From Pseudaeromonas aegiceratis (GTDB lineage: Bacteria; Pseudomonadota; Gammaproteobacteria; Enterobacterales; Aeromonadaceae): a DNA stretch of 64,000 nt. Under the pieces are notes generated by a model. That model worked only from the letters and a program-made list of their open reading frames with translations. It ran no database searches and was not told the origin of the DNA. Numbering within the stretch: position 1 is the stretch's first letter; each line of letters opens with the position of its first letter. Below, piece by piece: positions 53,313 through 60,828 of this stretch. The translations under genes were made by a program, and so were the position numbers. Location: contig NZ_CP158016.1 of NCBI RefSeq assembly GCF_046254905.1, positions 1-64,000 on the forward strand. The letters run 5' to 3'.

Positions 53313-54005
53313 TTACTTGAAGACCTCCGCCAAAAACGCGGTAAACCGCTGCCAGGCTTGCTCTGCCGCTCGTGGGTGGTAGCGCTCCGTGCCCTCCTGG
53401 GTGAAGCCGTGGGGGGCGCCGCCGTAGCTGATCAGTTCATGGGGCACCCCGGCCTGCTCCAGCGCCACGCCCAGGGCGGCGAACTGTTCCAGGCTTACCA
53501 GCGTATCGGCGCTGCCGTGGCAGATCAGCACGGGGGCGCGGGTGAGCTGGTAGTCCTGGCCGTCGGGCAGGTTGAGGTTGCCATGAAAGCTGACGTAGCC
53601 CAGGGCGGGCTGGCCGGCCCGGGCGGCCTCCAGCACGGCGGCCCCGCCGAAGCAGTAACCCGCCAGCACCAGCCGTTGGGTCTGGCAGCCCAGGGCCTGC
53701 AGGGCGCTGACCGCCCCGGCCATCCGCGCCCGCAGCTGGGCCCGGTCGGCATACAGGGCACTGATCTGGGCCTGGCGGCCGGCGTTGTCGGTGGGGCGTA
53801 TGCCCTTGCCGAACAGATCCACCGCCAGCACGGCGTAGCCCAGGGCTGCCACTTTGCGCGCCTGGTTGATCTCGGCCTGGGTCACACCGCCCCAGGCGTG
53901 GGCCAGCAGCACCAGGGGGGCCTCGGCCCCCGGGCTGATGAAGTGACCCTGGTAGGGCAGCCCGTCTATCGGGTAATCCAGCGCATCGTCATAGGGAAAC
54001 TGCAT
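53313..54005 (-). CDS. Dienelactone hydrolase family protein
   Basis: This 230-residue alpha/beta-hydrolase has the dienelactone hydrolase triad: C118 in AGYCFGGA, D167 in HGSADTLV and H199 in APHGFT. No signal peptide is present. Family members cleave dienelactone in chlorocatechol breakdown, but many are general carboxymethylenebutenolidase-like hydrolases of unknown substrate, and no aromatic pathway genes lie nearby. GGAG precedes the ATG at 54005. The nitroreductase gene upstream on the same strand ends 22 bases before it, so they may form an operon. Confidence 0.92.
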   Translation of the reverse strand: MQFPYDDALDYPIDGLPYQGHFISPGAEAPLVLLAHAWGGVTQAEINQARKVAALGYAVLAVDLFGKGIRPTDNAGRQAQISALYADRAQLRARMAGAVSALQALGCQTQRLVLAGYCFGGAAVLEAARAGQPALGYVSFHGNLNLPDGQDYQLTRAPVLICHGSADTLVSLEQFAALGVALEQAGVPHELISYGGAPHGFTQEGTERYHPRAAEQAWQRFTAFLAEVFK

Positions 54006-54027
54006 GGGTCACTCCTCGGCCTGCGGC

Positions 54028-54780
54028 CTACTGATCTTTGAAATGGAAGCCCTGCCCGGCAAAGGCGGCGGCGATATGGGGGAAGTAGATCTGCTTGTAG
54101 TACATGGCGCAGGAGGCGGCGTAGGAGGGCATCTGGGTCAGGCCCTGGGCATCCCACCACTGGCGCAGCTGGTCTTCGTACTGGCTGACGCCCTGCTGCA
54201 CGGCAGCCAGGTCATAGCGCTCGGCCATGGCGAAGCTGGCCAACGGTACCCGCGGCTTGGGCTGGCCCGCCTGCTCGGGATCCGCCACCCCCAGGGTGGT
54301 GCCCACCAGGGGAAAGGTGTGGGCCGGCAGTCCCAGCAGATCGATCATGGCCTGGGGATCCCGGCGGATGCCGCCGATGGCGGTGCTGCCGTAGCCCAGG
54401 GCGGCGGCGGCAGTCTGCAGTGCCTGCAGCATGATGCCCGCATCCACGGCCCCCACCATGATGCCCTCGGCGGAGTCCTGGATCACCGACTCGGCGCCGG
54501 CCAGACGGGCGGCGGCCATGGGGCGCTGGAAGTCCACAACCACGGTAATAAATACCTCGGCGGCGGCAACCTGGGGCTGACCTCCGGCAATCTCGGCGAT
54601 CCTGGCGATGGTGGCCTTGTCCCGGGTCACCACCAGGGAGATCTGCTGGCCGTTCACCGAGGTGGGAGCCTGCTGGGCGGCGGCCAGTATGGTGTGCAGG
54701 TGGGCGTCGCTCACCGGCGCGCCGGTGAAGTGGCGCACGGAATGGCGTTGATTGAGCAGATCCAGAGTGGTGCTGGTCAT
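54028..54780 (-). CDS. NfsA-type nitroreductase
   Basis: This 250-residue FMN-dependent oxidoreductase of the NfsA/FRP group has NQRHSVRHFTGAPVS (phosphate-binding RxSxR-like start), QQAPTSVNGQQISLVV, and GGIRRDP near the middle. It would reduce nitroaromatics, quinones or flavins with NAD(P)H. The ATG at 54780 has AAGGAG 6 bases upstream; an in-frame start 63 bases further is unsupported. It is probably cotranscribed with the dienelactone hydrolase gene. Confidence 0.92.
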   Translation of the reverse strand: MTSTTLDLLNQRHSVRHFTGAPVSDAHLHTILAAAQQAPTSVNGQQISLVVTRDKATIARIAEIAGGQPQVAAAEVFITVVVDFQRPMAAARLAGAESVIQDSAEGIMVGAVDAGIMLQALQTAAAALGYGSTAIGGIRRDPQAMIDLLGLPAHTFPLVGTTLGVADPEQAGQPKPRVPLASFAMAERYDLAAVQQGVSQYEDQLRQWWDAQGLTQMPSYAASCAMYYKQIYFPHIAAAFAGQGFHFKDQ

Positions 54781-54845
54781 CTTGTTCTCCTTGTCCGGGC
54801 CGGCTGGCCCATCTCTAACAGATGAGGGTGGGTGATGGGTCATTC

Positions 54846-54960
54846 AAGCCCAAGGTTTACCGCGGTATCGTTAAAAGAGACAGGCCAATCGCGATGTTTC
54901 ATTTAACGCTCAACGGGTTGATTGATAAACGCCGCTCGCTGCCCGGTAAACCTTGGGCTT
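54846..54960. mobile_element. 115-bp MITE-like element
   Basis: Perfect 17-bp terminal inverted repeats, AAGCCCAAGGTTTACCG (54846-54862) and its complement (54944-54960), bound a 115-bp segment with no coding capacity. The right end continues into a TTGGGC-TTC-GCCCAA hairpin (54953-54967). This is the form of a miniature inverted-repeat element; no transposase with matching ends is in the window. Confidence 0.6.
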
Positions 54961-55005
54961 CGCCCAACCTACTTGGCAGGCTTGGCGTCGACTACCACGG
55001 CTGTG

Positions 55006-55089
55006 GGCGACCCTCGACAGGGCGGGCCGTCGGGAGGCGTGCAGGGGATAGGCCGCAGGGAAGCGGCCTAAGTCATCGCCGGTCCAGGG
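55006..55089 (+). repeat. 84-bp repeat, copy 1
   Basis: Matches 57991-58074 with equal length and few differences. It contains the hairpin TAGGCCGC...GCGGCCTA. It runs directly into the 71-bp repeat. Confidence 0.9.
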
Positions 55090-55157
55090 GCCAAAGCGGA
55101 ACAGGACGGGATTGAGTATCCCGGCCCGGTTTGGCGCGAGGGCAGGGATAGCCCGAG
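55087..55157 (+). repeat. 71-bp repeat, copy 2
   Basis: Identical to 52864-52934. It lies within the 580-base gene-free stretch 54781-55361, which also holds the MITE-like element, the 84-bp repeat, a GGGCGCAACGGGCAAAG copy (55249-55265) and the CCTCCCC repeat. Confidence 0.95.
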
Positions 55158-55303
55158 CGGAATGCGAAGCCAAGGAAGGCGAAGCCGGCATGAGCCCCCT
55201 TTGCGCGCCCCCGCCAAGCGGGAAGCTTGAAAGGCTCGGCGCCGATAAGGGCGCAACGGGCAAAGTAGTTCTGGATCAATCAAATCAACGGCGTTGAACC
55301 AGT

Positions 55304-55345
55304 CAAAAGCAACCCCACCCCAACCCTCCCCTTGGCAGGGGAGGG
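55304..55345. repeat. CCTCCCC palindrome repeat, second copy
   Basis: CAAAAGCAACCCCACCCC followed by CCCTCCCCTTGGCAGGGGAGGG is the reverse complement, with a few changes, of 42922-42966. The hairpin loop is shortened. Confidence 0.75.
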
Positions 55346-55361
55346 AGTCAAAGCGGCTCGA

Positions 55362-56564
55362 TTAGCGCTGGCGCGGCGCGTGCAGGTTCGGCAGCAATAC
55401 CGTAATCACCCCCATCAGCGGCAGGTAGGCACACAAGCGGTAGACATACTCGATGCCGTGGCTGTCGGCCAGGTGCCCCAGCACGGCGGCGCCCACCCCG
55501 GCGATGCCGAAGGCAAAGCCGAAGAACAGGCCGGCGATGGTGCCCACCCGACCCGGCAGCAGCTCCTGGGCGTAGACTATGATGGCCGAGAAGGCCGACG
55601 CCAGGATGAAGCCGATGACGAACGACAGCGCCGTGGTGGCGGTCAATCCCACGTGAGGCAGCAGCAGGGTGAAGGGGGCCACCCCCAGGATGGAGAACCA
55701 GATCACCTGCTTGCGGCCGATGCGGTCGCCGATGGGCCCGCCCAGCACTGTGCCGGCGGCCACGGCGAACAGGAAGATGAACAGGTGATATTGGGCGTCC
55801 TGCATCCCCAGACCGAAGTGATCCATCAGGTAGAAGGTGTAGTAGTTGGTCAGGCTCGCCAGGTAGAAGTACTTGGAGGTGATGAGCAGCAGCAGCACGC
55901 CGATGGTGACGGCGATGCGGCGGCGGGAGAGGGCCGGGCCCTGGGGCTTGGTGCGGCCCGCCTGCCGGCGCTGTTGCAGGCTGTACCACTGACCCACCTT
56001 GAGCAGCACCGCCATGGCCAGCAGGGCCAGCACGGCGAACCAGGCCAGGCTGCCCTGACCGTGGGGGATGATGATGAGGGCCGCCAGCAGGGGGCCCAGG
56101 GCGGTGCCGCCGTTACCGCCCACCTGGAAGATGGACTGGGCCAGGCCGTGGCGACCGCCGGAGGCCATGCGCGCCACCCGGGAGGACTCGGGGTGGAAGA
56201 TGGAGGAACCCAACCCCACCACCATGGCCCCCAGCAGCAGCAGGGGGAAGCTGGCGGCGTTGGCCAGCAGCAGCAGGCCGCTCAGGGTGCAGCCCATGCC
56301 CAGCACCAGGGAGTAGGGCTGGGGCCGCTTGTCGGTGTAGAAGCCCACCACCGGCTGCAGCAAGGAGGCGGTGATCTGGTAGGCCAGGCTCAGCAGGCCG
56401 ATCTGGGTGAAGCTGAGATCGTAGTTGCTCTTGAACAGCGGATAGAGGGCGATGATCAGCGACTGCAGCAGATCGTTGAGGAAGTGGGAGACGCTGATGG
56501 CGCCGAGCACCTTGTAGCGGGTGTCGCCTTGGGACGCGGCGGTGGCGGCAAGGGTGGATGACAT
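55362..56564 (-). CDS. fsr: Fosmidomycin-resistance-type MFS exporter
   Basis: This 400-residue, 12-helix major facilitator of the Fsr type has VLGAISVSHFLNDLLQSLIIALYP in helix 1, FYTDKRPQPYSL in the conserved loop, GLGSSIFHPESSRVARMASGGRHG, and IGDRIGRKQVIWFSILG between helices 8 and 9. Fsr exports fosmidomycin and related compounds; natural substrates are unclear. The ATG at 56564 has GAGGT upstream and aligns with the family. It is divergent from an AraC regulator, its likely controller. Confidence 0.93.
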   Translation of the reverse strand: MSSTLAATAASQGDTRYKVLGAISVSHFLNDLLQSLIIALYPLFKSNYDLSFTQIGLLSLAYQITASLLQPVVGFYTDKRPQPYSLVLGMGCTLSGLLLLANAASFPLLLLGAMVVGLGSSIFHPESSRVARMASGGRHGLAQSIFQVGGNGGTALGPLLAALIIIPHGQGSLAWFAVLALLAMAVLLKVGQWYSLQQRRQAGRTKPQGPALSRRRIAVTIGVLLLLITSKYFYLASLTNYYTFYLMDHFGLGMQDAQYHLFIFLFAVAAGTVLGGPIGDRIGRKQVIWFSILGVAPFTLLLPHVGLTATTALSFVIGFILASAFSAIIVYAQELLPGRVGTIAGLFFGFAFGIAGVGAAVLGHLADSHGIEYVYRLCAYLPLMGVITVLLPNLHAPRQR

Positions 56565-56663
56565 GGATACCTCGGGATAAACAGTGACCAGGCTCATGTT
56601 ATCAGTGTCGCCGCTGACCTTCGTGCTACCATGTGTCAAGTATCGTCGCGAAAAGGACAACTT

Positions 56664-57431
56664 ATGCTGCCCTCTGGCATAGAGCACCGCCAGGACGCCG
56701 GTCTGGCCCCCCTGGTGGCCCGCGCCTTCGACCGAGCGCCGGGCACCGAATCGCCCTGGCACCGGCATCCCACCGCTCAGCTGCTCTACGCGGTGAAGGG
56801 GGTCATGCTGGTGGAGAGCGATCAGGGCCACTGGATAGTGCCGCCCACCCGGGCCATCTGGGTGCCCATCGGGGTCTGGCACAGCACCCGCATGCTGGGG
56901 GAGGTGCAGATGCGCACCGTCTATATCCGGCCTGAGTTGCTGGCCGGCCTGCCGGAGGAGTGCTGCGTGGTGGGGGTGTCGCCCCTGCTGCGGGAGCTGA
57001 TCCTGGCGGCCATCAGTCTGCCGCTGGACTACGACGAGACCGGTCGCGATGGCCGCCTGGTGCAGCTGCTGCTGGACGAAATCCAGCGCATGCCCAGCCT
57101 GGCCCTCTCCCTGCCCGACGCCAGCTCGCCACCCTTGCAGCGCCTGTGTCAGGCCTTGCGCCAGCAGCCGGATGATCCCCGCCCGCTCAAGGAGTGGGCC
57201 CGCCTGCTGGCCATGGACGTGCGCACCCTGCAGCGGCGTTTCGCCGCCGAGACCGGCCTGTCGGTGGGCCAGTGGCGCCGCCAGGCGCGGTTGCGCCAGG
57301 CCTGTGAACGGCTGGCCCTCGGCCAGTCGGTGCTGGAGGTGGCCCTGGCCCTGGGCTACGCCAGCCCCAGCGCCTTCAGCGCCATGTTCAAGCGCGAGCT
57401 GGGGATCCCGCCCAGCCTCTTCTACCGCTAG
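56664..57431 (+). CDS. AraC-family regulator divergent from the exporter
   Basis: This 255-residue regulator has an N-terminal cupin-like sensing domain (WHRHPTAQLLYAVKGVMLVE, with the HxH pattern) and a C-terminal double helix-turn-helix (LLAMDVRTLQRRFAAETGLS and ALGYASPSAFSAMFKRELGI). The ATG at 56664 has AAAAGGA just upstream. The 99-base divergent region shared with fsr is the likely operator. This gene pair recalls E. coli regulators placed beside MFS exporters, such as NimR with NimT. Confidence 0.92.
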   Translation: MLPSGIEHRQDAGLAPLVARAFDRAPGTESPWHRHPTAQLLYAVKGVMLVESDQGHWIVPPTRAIWVPIGVWHSTRMLGEVQMRTVYIRPELLAGLPEECCVVGVSPLLRELILAAISLPLDYDETGRDGRLVQLLLDEIQRMPSLALSLPDASSPPLQRLCQALRQQPDDPRPLKEWARLLAMDVRTLQRRFAAETGLSVGQWRRQARLRQACERLALGQSVLEVALALGYASPSAFSAMFKRELGIPPSLFYR

Positions 57432-57454
57432 CCGCCTCAGCCGCCACGGGCTGC

Positions 57455-57793
57455 TCAGTCACCGCGACCGACGTAGGCGTGGATCTCAGCTATCTTGCCA
57501 TCGGCATCGAAGCGCAGCACATCCAGCACATGGAGTTCTTCCCGGCCATCGATCAGGATGCGCAGCTCGCCGGCCACGCCATCGGCGGATTCGAACAGGC
57601 TCAGCACCTCGATCTGCAGGCTGGCGACGCGCTCGAAGTTGTGGCGGGTCTCGGCCAGCGCCGCGGCCTTGCCCGCCAAGGAAATCTTCCAGTCCCGCAG
57701 CCGTATCTGGTCGGCAAACAGGTCGGCGATGGCGTCCAGATCCCGGGCGGCATACAGCTGTAGATAGCGGCGGAAGGTGTCGGCGTGGCTCAT
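57455..57793 (-). CDS. SnoaL/NTF2-like protein
   Basis: This 112-residue single-domain protein of the NTF2-like superfamily reads YLQLYAARDLDAIADLFADQIRLRDWKISLAGK at the start and VLDVLRFDADGKIAEIHAYVG at the end, the usual cone-shaped fold with ligand pocket. Functions range from polyketide cyclases to isomerases and stress proteins, so none can be assigned. GGAG-like GGAGCC precedes the ATG. It is convergent with the AraC regulator gene. Confidence 0.85.
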   Translation of the reverse strand: MSHADTFRRYLQLYAARDLDAIADLFADQIRLRDWKISLAGKAAALAETRHNFERVASLQIEVLSLFESADGVAGELRILIDGREELHVLDVLRFDADGKIAEIHAYVGRGD

Positions 57794-57933
57794 GGCGGCT
57801 CCGAGTGGCTATGAGTGACTCACCATACTAGCCGCTGCTGCCAGCGGGCCGAAGGGGGAGCCCACAGCGGTGCTGATCCTGGATATGAGCAATCCGATTT
57901 ATTGGCGTCATCGCTTGGGTGGCTAACAGGATC

Positions 57934-57975
57934 CGTCTCCCCTCTGTCTGGCCGAGGAGGAAGCGGCGGGCGGGA
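57934..57975 (+). repeat. 42-bp repeat, copy 2
   Basis: Identical over 42 bases to 52784-52825, in the same orientation about 5.1 kb away. Confidence 0.95.
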
Positions 57976-57990
57976 GACCAGAGCCGCTTT

Positions 57991-58074
57991 GGCGACCCTT
58001 GGCCGGGCGGGCTGGCGGGAGGCGTGGCGGGGATAGGCCGCAGGGAGGCGGCCTAAGTCATCGCCGGTCCAGGG
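57991..58074 (+). repeat. 84-bp repeat, copy 2
   Basis: Same length as, and nearly identical to, 55006-55089, including the TAGGCCGC/GCGGCCTA hairpin. Here it is preceded by the 42-bp module rather than by the MITE-like element. Confidence 0.9.
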
Positions 58075-58176
58075 ATGGGCCGTCGATGACGGCCCCGGAA
58101 CAACGACCAGAAGCCCGGGTTGTCCCGGACGCGGGTCGAAGGCCGGGATTGCAAAGGGGCGGGCCGCCGCCCCTTT

Positions 58177-58233
58177 GCCCGCCCCGCCAAGTGGCAGGTT
58201 GGAAAGGCCGGTTGCCGGGCAGGCGGAACGGCC
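58177..58233 (+). repeat. 57-bp repeat, copy 2
   Basis: Near-identical to 53140-53196. It is preceded here by the AAAGGGGCGGGCC...CCCCTTT hairpin module, whose inverse copy is at about 52453-52502. Confidence 0.9.
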
Positions 58234-58377
58234 TTCGCTCATCAGAAACATGGCGCCATCAGGCATGGCTAATGACAAACCGAGTCGGGAACAAGGTCCC
58301 CCCCTTGGCCGGGGAGCAAGCCAAGCCGATCCGGCCGGCCGCCACTGCGCCGAGCCCGCCTTAGCGCCGCGACCGCC

Positions 58378-59697
58378 TCAGCGCAGCGGCGGCCAGTAGT
58401 CCCGATTGGCCTCCTGCAGATCATCCAGCAGTGCCTTGGCCACGTCGGCGGAGGGCACGGTGCGGTTGAGGGTCAGGGCCTGCAGGGCCTTGGCGTAGGA
58501 GCCTTCCAGCGCCGCCTCCACGGTGAGCTGTTCATAGGCGTTCTGCTGCACCATCAGGGCCCGCTGGAAGTGGGGCAGGGGGCCGACGCCGAAGGCCTCC
58601 ACACCGTGGGCCGTCACCTGGCCGTGCACCTCGACGATGGCGTCGTCCGGCAGGCCCGCCACCAGGCCGCGGTTGGGCACGTTGACCGTGGTGCGGAACG
58701 GCCGGTTGGTGAGGATGGCCCGGGCGTGATCGACGATGAAGTCGCCATGCACCCCGGCGCTGAGGAAGCTGTCGGTGACGCTGCCGGCGTCGATGCAGCG
58801 GCGGCACTCGGCAAATACCTCCTTCTCCCGGGTGTCCATCACCCGGTTGGCCCGGGTGTAGTGGGGATCCTCGTGGCCCACCATCTCCTCACCGAACAGG
58901 TAGTACTGCAGGTAGGTGTTGGACAGGAACTCGGGGAACAGGCGCATGCTCTTGCGCAGCCGCTCGAAGGTGGGGATCCAGTCGGCGTTGACGTGCTCGT
59001 CCTGGAACAGGGTCAGGGGCCGGTCGGAGAGCAGGTGCGCCCGCAGCTTGGGCAGCAGATCCTGACCCTGGGGATCCCAGATATGGCGCCACCAGCCGAA
59101 GTGGTTGAGCCCCACGTACTCGAAGGCCAGATCGCCGTGGCGCTGGCCCAGGGTGGCGGCCACCAGCAGCTCGATGACGATGGGCATGTCGCAGATGAAC
59201 AGGCTTTTGAGCTCGGGGAAGCGCTTATGCCAGGCATCCGCCAGGATGGCGGCGGGGTTGGAGTAGTTGAGGATCCAGGCGTTGGGGGCGTAGCGGCGCA
59301 CGTCCTCGCCGATGGCCAGCATGTCGGGGATGGAGCGCAGGGCGAAGGCGAAGCCGCCGGGGCCACAGGTCTCCTGGCCCACCACGCCGTGGCGCAGGGG
59401 GATCTGCTCGTCCAGCGCCCGCATCGGCAGGCCGCCGGAGCGGATCTGGGCGAACAGGAAGTCCATGCCGGTGAAGGCCATCTTGCGATCCGTGGTCACC
59501 AGCAGCTCCACCTCTGGAGCTTTTTCTTTCAGCAGCAGGCGGATGAAGCCGCCCATGGTGGCGACCCGCTGGGCGTCGGTATCCAGCAGTACCAGCTTGC
59601 GCAGGGGCAAGACGTCGCTGGCGTTGAGGATGGAATTGACGATGCCGGGGGTGTAGGTGGCGCCGCCGCCGGCGATGGTCAGCTGATAGCGTTGCAT
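58378..59697 (-). CDS. GH4 6-phospho-alpha-glucosidase
   Basis: GH4 enzymes are NAD- and metal-dependent glycosidases. The 439-residue protein has the Rossmann start LTIAGGGATYTPG, the specificity motif CDMP at 169-172 (family knowledge links CDMP to 6-phospho-alpha-glucosidases, CN[IV]P to beta, CHS to alpha-galactosidases), and the metal-binding histidine H200 in GLNHFGWW. Substrates would be phosphorylated alpha-glucosides such as maltose 6-phosphate, delivered by a PTS, but no PTS gene is nearby. The ATG at 59697 has GGGAG upstream. It is divergent from a LysR regulator. Confidence 0.9.
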   Translation of the reverse strand: MQRYQLTIAGGGATYTPGIVNSILNASDVLPLRKLVLLDTDAQRVATMGGFIRLLLKEKAPEVELLVTTDRKMAFTGMDFLFAQIRSGGLPMRALDEQIPLRHGVVGQETCGPGGFAFALRSIPDMLAIGEDVRRYAPNAWILNYSNPAAILADAWHKRFPELKSLFICDMPIVIELLVAATLGQRHGDLAFEYVGLNHFGWWRHIWDPQGQDLLPKLRAHLLSDRPLTLFQDEHVNADWIPTFERLRKSMRLFPEFLSNTYLQYYLFGEEMVGHEDPHYTRANRVMDTREKEVFAECRRCIDAGSVTDSFLSAGVHGDFIVDHARAILTNRPFRTTVNVPNRGLVAGLPDDAIVEVHGQVTAHGVEAFGVGPLPHFQRALMVQQNAYEQLTVEAALEGSYAKALQALTLNRTVPSADVAKALLDDLQEANRDYWPPLR

Positions 59698-59816
59698 AGG
59701 GTTCTCCCTCAATGGATGAATTTGTTTGCGACATCCACAGCATGAAGCGCCACATTCGGCTTAACAAATGACCTTTCTAGCCCCATGCTTGAGAAAAATT
59801 CACTCATGGGCCCAGC

Positions 59817-60722
59817 ATGACCTTCGCCAACTTTACCAGCCTGCACGTGTTCGCCGAGATCGCCGGTTGCCTCAGCTTCAAGGAGGCGGCGGAGGCGCTG
59901 CACCTGACCCAGAGCGCCCTGTCCCACCGCATCCGCAAGCTGGAGCAGGAGCTGGGCTTTCAGTTGTTCGTGCGTCAGACCCGGCGCATCGCCCTGACGG
60001 CGGAGGGGGAGCGACTCTATCGCCAGGTGAGCCGCCACTTCGCCTCGGTCTGCCACGAGATCGACGACATCCGCCATCAGGCCCTGCGGGGCAGCCTGGA
60101 GGTGGGCAGTACCCCCACCTTCGCCCAGCACTGGCTGGTGCCGCGCCTGCGCCGCTTCTACGACCGTCATCCCGAGCTGAGCCTGTACCTGAGATCCAAG
60201 GGCAGCCGGGTGGACTTCGCCCTGCATCCGGCGGATCTGTGGCTCGACTACGGTGACGGCCACTACCCAGGGTTGGACAGTCAGCCACTGCTGGACGAGG
60301 TGTTGCTGCCGGTGTGCAGCCCTGCCTACGCCCAGCAGATGGGGCTGCTGACGGATCCCGGCCGCCTGGCGGACTGTCTGCTGCTGCACGACGTGGAGTC
60401 CATCCGCCAGAGCGATCCCCACAGCGAGTGGCGCGGCTGGCTGGCCACCGCCGGCCTGCCGGCGGATCTGGCCCGCCATCACTACTGTTTCAACCACTAT
60501 GATGCCGCCATCATAGGGGCCCGCAGCGGTCTGGGGGTGGCCATGGGCCGCTATCAGCTGGCCCGGGAGCTGGTGGCGCGGGGAGAGCTGGTCTTCCCGT
60601 TCGACACCCCCTATGACCAGGGGCTGGGCTATCACGTGGTGACCCGCAAGGAGTTCGGCGAGCTGCCGCGGGTGCGGGCCTTCCTGGCCTGGTTGCGGGA
60701 GGAGGTGGCGTCCGCCGGCTAA
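59817..60722 (+). CDS. LysR-family regulator
   Basis: This 301-residue LysR-type regulator has an N-terminal winged helix (CLSFKEAAEALHLTQSALSHRIRKLEQELG) and a periplasmic-binding-like effector domain ending in an RAFLAWLREEV helix. The pattern (SALSHRI, LLHD, GVAMGR) is that of the GcvA/DsdC subgroup. It is divergent from the GH4 gene with a 119-base shared region, the likely operator, so it probably controls that gene; the inducer is unknown. Confidence 0.92.
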   Translation: MTFANFTSLHVFAEIAGCLSFKEAAEALHLTQSALSHRIRKLEQELGFQLFVRQTRRIALTAEGERLYRQVSRHFASVCHEIDDIRHQALRGSLEVGSTPTFAQHWLVPRLRRFYDRHPELSLYLRSKGSRVDFALHPADLWLDYGDGHYPGLDSQPLLDEVLLPVCSPAYAQQMGLLTDPGRLADCLLLHDVESIRQSDPHSEWRGWLATAGLPADLARHHYCFNHYDAAIIGARSGLGVAMGRYQLARELVARGELVFPFDTPYDQGLGYHVVTRKEFGELPRVRAFLAWLREEVASAG

Positions 60723-60828
60723 GTCACCTGACACGGCTGTGCTACCTGTCATCTGCCTGACACTTGCCTGTCATTAACATTGCTTAACCTGCGCCCGACT
60801 TTTATTGAGCACGAGTGCAAGGATGACC

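Larger units (their letters stand above)
57794..58377. repeat. Gene-free repeat mosaic 3
   Basis: About 580 bases without a gene, made of the 42-bp (57934-57975), 84-bp (57991-58074), hairpin (58145-58192) and 57-bp (58177-58233) modules found also in the two other gene-free stretches at 52.2-53.3 and 54.8-55.4 kb, in a different combination. Confidence 0.8.
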
